A stretch of DNA of 61,856 nucleotides from JBEKTY01 sp049515555 (GTDB taxonomy: Bacteria; Planctomycetota; Planctomycetia; Pirellulales; Thermoguttaceae). The position numbers and the translations under genes were made by a program. The notes beneath the pieces were generated by a model. That model ran no database searches. It saw only the letters and a program-made list of their open reading frames with translations, and was not told where the DNA came from. Location: assembly GCA_049515555.1 (NCBI GenBank), contig JBEKTY010000047.1:1-61856 (forward strand), written 5' to 3'. Of this stretch, positions 60,159-61,856 are shown piece by piece; the first letter of the stretch is position 1; every line of letters starts with the position of its first letter.

Positions 60159-61394
60159 ATGAAGACACGTCGTGAATTCCTGCAAACTGCCAGCGTGGGC
60201 GCAGCGGCACTCAGCGCCGCCCCGTACGTAATTGCCGACGACCGCGTGAAGGGCGCCAACGAGCGGCCGGGAGTGGGCTTTATCGGGGTGGGCGGACGGG
60301 CCCAGGCGCACATCGGCCACGTGCTGAACCTCAAGGCCCGCGGCCTGTGCGACGCCGTGGCCGTGTGCGACGTGTACGGCCCGCGGGCCCGCGCCGCGGC
60401 CCAGAAGACCGGCGGCAAAATCTACCGCGACTACCGGGAGCTACTGGCCGATCCCGGCGTGGACATCGTGTGCATCGCCACGCCCGACCGGCACCATGCG
60501 CCGCAAGCCATCGACGCCGTGCGGGCGGGCAAGGACGTGTACTGCGAGAAGCCGCTTACGCACTGGTCGCAAATGGACCTCGCCCGGCAGCTCGGCGCGG
60601 AAACCGAGAAGCACAAGCGGATCGTGCAGGTGGGCACCCAGTACGTGGCCGACGACGCTTACGACGAGGCCCGCAAGCTCATCAAGGAAGGCATCGTGGG
60701 CAAGATCGTGCACGTACAGGCGGGCTACTTCCGCCGCGGCGACTGGGGCGAGCGGATGGTAATTCCAGACGCCAACGCCAGGCCGGGCCCGGACCTCGAC
60801 TGGGAGCAGTTCCTGGGCGACGCCCCCAAGGTGGCCTTCAGCGTCTCGCGGTTCTTCCAGTGGCGGCTGTACTGGGACTATGCGGGCGGGCCCGCGACCG
60901 ATCTCCTGGTTCATGTCTTCACCCCCATTTTCCGCGTGCTGGACCTGGACTTCCCCGAGCGCGTGCTGGGCGGCGGCGGCAACTTCCAGTACGACCGCGA
61001 GGTGCCCGACCAATGCAACATCATCGCCGACTACGCGGGCGGCCCGAGCGTGGTGTTGATGAACTCGCTCTCGAACTACACGCCGCTGCAGGCCATCCTC
61101 CGCGGGACCGACGGCGCGATCCTATGGGGCGACATCGAGCACTTCGGGCCGGGCATCCGCATCGTGCCGGCCAATAAGGCGAAGAAAGAAGTGCTCATCC
61201 CCTGGCGCGGGGCGGGCGACACGCAGAAGCTATGGGACAACTTCATCGCCTGCGTGAAGAGCCGGCAGCGGCCCTTCAGTCCCATCGACATTGCCGTCCG
61301 CGTGCAGGCCCCGCTGAACATGGCCATCCTCTCGCACCGCGCCAGCAAGGTGGCCAAGTACGACAAGGCGGCGGGCAAGATCGTGCTCGTGTAA
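60159..61394 (+). CDS. Tat-exported Gfo/Idh/MocA-family oxidoreductase
   Basis: The ATG at 60159 (GGAG eight bases before) gives 411 residues; a TTG six bases earlier is also in frame. Residues 1-30 are a twin-arginine signal (KTRREFLQTASVGAAAL). The Rossmann part has VGFIGVGGRAQAHIGHV near 40, CIATPDRHHAPQAIDAVRAG near 105 and the EKP motif in YCEKPLTHW, here canonical unlike the QKP in its two paralogues in this window. The C-terminal part has DLDWEQFLGDAPKVAFSVSR and FQWRLYWDYAGGPATDLLVH. It probably acts on a periplasmic sugar. It seems to be a single-gene unit. Confidence 0.93.
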   Translation: MKTRREFLQTASVGAAALSAAPYVIADDRVKGANERPGVGFIGVGGRAQAHIGHVLNLKARGLCDAVAVCDVYGPRARAAAQKTGGKIYRDYRELLADPGVDIVCIATPDRHHAPQAIDAVRAGKDVYCEKPLTHWSQMDLARQLGAETEKHKRIVQVGTQYVADDAYDEARKLIKEGIVGKIVHVQAGYFRRGDWGERMVIPDANARPGPDLDWEQFLGDAPKVAFSVSRFFQWRLYWDYAGGPATDLLVHVFTPIFRVLDLDFPERVLGGGGNFQYDREVPDQCNIIADYAGGPSVVLMNSLSNYTPLQAILRGTDGAILWGDIEHFGPGIRIVPANKAKKEVLIPWRGAGDTQKLWDNFIACVKSRQRPFSPIDIAVRVQAPLNMAILSHRASKVAKYDKAAGKIVLV

Positions 61395-61444
61395 TACCGG
61401 GCCGCATCTGGCGCGGGGCCGCGGAGAAATTAGTTGACCAATCG

Positions 61445-61525
61445 GGGTGGCACGCCCTGAGGGGCGAAGGGCGTGGTGAGGCGCGAAAAGCCACGCCCTT
61501 CGCTGCGCTCAGGGACGTGCCACCC
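61445..61525. repeat. long imperfect inverted repeat
   Basis: The left arm GGGTGGCACGCCCTGAGGGG continues to GCGTGG (61476). The right arm runs CCACGCCCTTCGC to GTGCCACCC (61491-61525). The loop is 14 bases. It lies between the convergent ends of the oxidoreductase and the ABC-F gene and may isolate the two transcripts. Confidence 0.85.
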
Positions 61526-61529
61526 GCGG

Positions 61530-61856
61530 TCAGCCGCTCTCGGCGCCGGTCGTCTCGAGTTCCTCCCAGCGGCGGTAGGCCGCGGCAACATCGCGCTCAA
61601 GCGACCGCAGACGGTCCTTGACGCTGATGATTTCGCCCGGGCTGCGGCGATAGAAGGCCGGGTCGGCCGTCAGTTGATGCAGTTCGTCCAGCTCGGCCTC
61701 CAGGGTCTCGATGTGTTGCGGCAGGGCCTCCAGCTCGCGTTGTTGCAGGTAGGTCAAGCGTCGCGGCCGCGGCCGGGGCGCGGGCCGCGGCTCCGGTCGG
61801 GCGGTTGAAGCTTTGGCCGCCGCCGGCTGCTCCGCCGGGCGCTGCCGCAGCCAGTC
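61530..61856 (-). CDS. ABC-F ATPase (Uup type), C-terminal tail (cut by window edge)
   Basis: The reverse strand is open from the window edge to a TGA at 61532-61530, giving 108 residues. It starts DWLRQRPAEQPAAAKAS, continues with a Pro/Arg linker, and then has the coiled coil characteristic of Uup-like ABC-F proteins (LTYLQQRELEALPQHIETLE, LADPAFYRR-like TADPAFYRRSPGEI, RLRSLERDVAAAYRRWEELE). This domain binds DNA or nucleic acid in Uup. The ATPase domains lie outside the window. Confidence 0.85.
   Translation of the reverse strand, partial: DWLRQRPAEQPAAAKASTARPEPRPAPRPRPRRLTYLQQRELEALPQHIETLEAELDELHQLTADPAFYRRSPGEIISVKDRLRSLERDVAAAYRRWEELETTGAESG

Overview
The window is GC-rich bacterial DNA that reads as a member of the Planctomycetes. 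The support is the combination of a Ser/Thr protein kinase with the long N-terminal extension usual in that phylum next to a divergent ECF sigma factor, three secreted (Tat-type) Gfo/Idh/MocA oxidoreductases, a DUF1573 protein, a PEP-CTERM protein, a microcompartment shell protein, and very large secreted proteins of lineage-specific type. The order within the phylum cannot be fixed from sequence alone. 42 protein genes are called. Two are cut by the window edges. No rRNA, tRNA, CRISPR array, insertion sequence or phage gene was seen.

Layout. 1-1.5 kb: kinase and sigma factor. 1.8-6.7 kb: MFS transporter, small heat-shock protein, then an oxidoreductase-lactonase operon. 7.3-9.2 kb: a visibly lower-GC pair, an FRG-domain protein and a two-helix potassium channel, followed by a gene-free stretch rich in palindromes. 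9.9-17.8 kb (minus strand): a housekeeping run pheA, tpiA, secG, yicC, gmk, rpoZ, coaC, coaB and a thioredoxin-like gene. 18.4-28.8 kb (plus): PEP-CTERM cysteine-protease-like protein, dnaK-clpB, an oxidoreductase, two HEAT-repeat proteins. 28.9-31.5 kb (minus): FHA membrane protein and a prenyltransferase-repeat protein. 31.9-34 kb: a PduS/RnfC-like iron-sulfur protein and a PduT-like shell protein, with no enzyme or other shell gene nearby. 34-46.2 kb (minus): two overlapping giant genes (2831 and 1223 codons) built from related modules. 46.8-53.5 kb: apbE, a SUMF1-domain protein, a 2-keto-acid decarboxylase, threonine aldolase and serC. 53.8-57.4 kb: DUF1573 protein and a corrinoid methyl-transfer module. 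57.8-61.9 kb: UvrD-type helicase, a third oxidoreductase and the tail of an ABC-F protein.

The most unusual feature is in and around the spacers. They carry at least eight unrelated tandem families that nearly all have a 7-base unit, for example (GGAGTTA)n, (GAGTGGC)n, (CTTCCGC)n, (GAACACT)n, (TCAGCGA)n and (CGACGGA)n, plus a telomere-like 7-8-base (GGGATTTA)n family. Several sit as inverted arms around a central block, forming cassettes. Alongside are families of dispersed hairpin elements, some about 125 bp long. These repeats enter genes: six genes stop inside or directly against a (GGAGTTA)n array, a thioredoxin-like gene has repeat-derived sequence at both ends, and one giant gene contains an in-frame 104-bp element whose second copy lies between genes 6 kb away. 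The other points that deserve attention are the isolated PduS/PduT-like pair, the FRG/channel pair, and the modular giant proteins. Functions are read from motifs by eye; no database search was possible.
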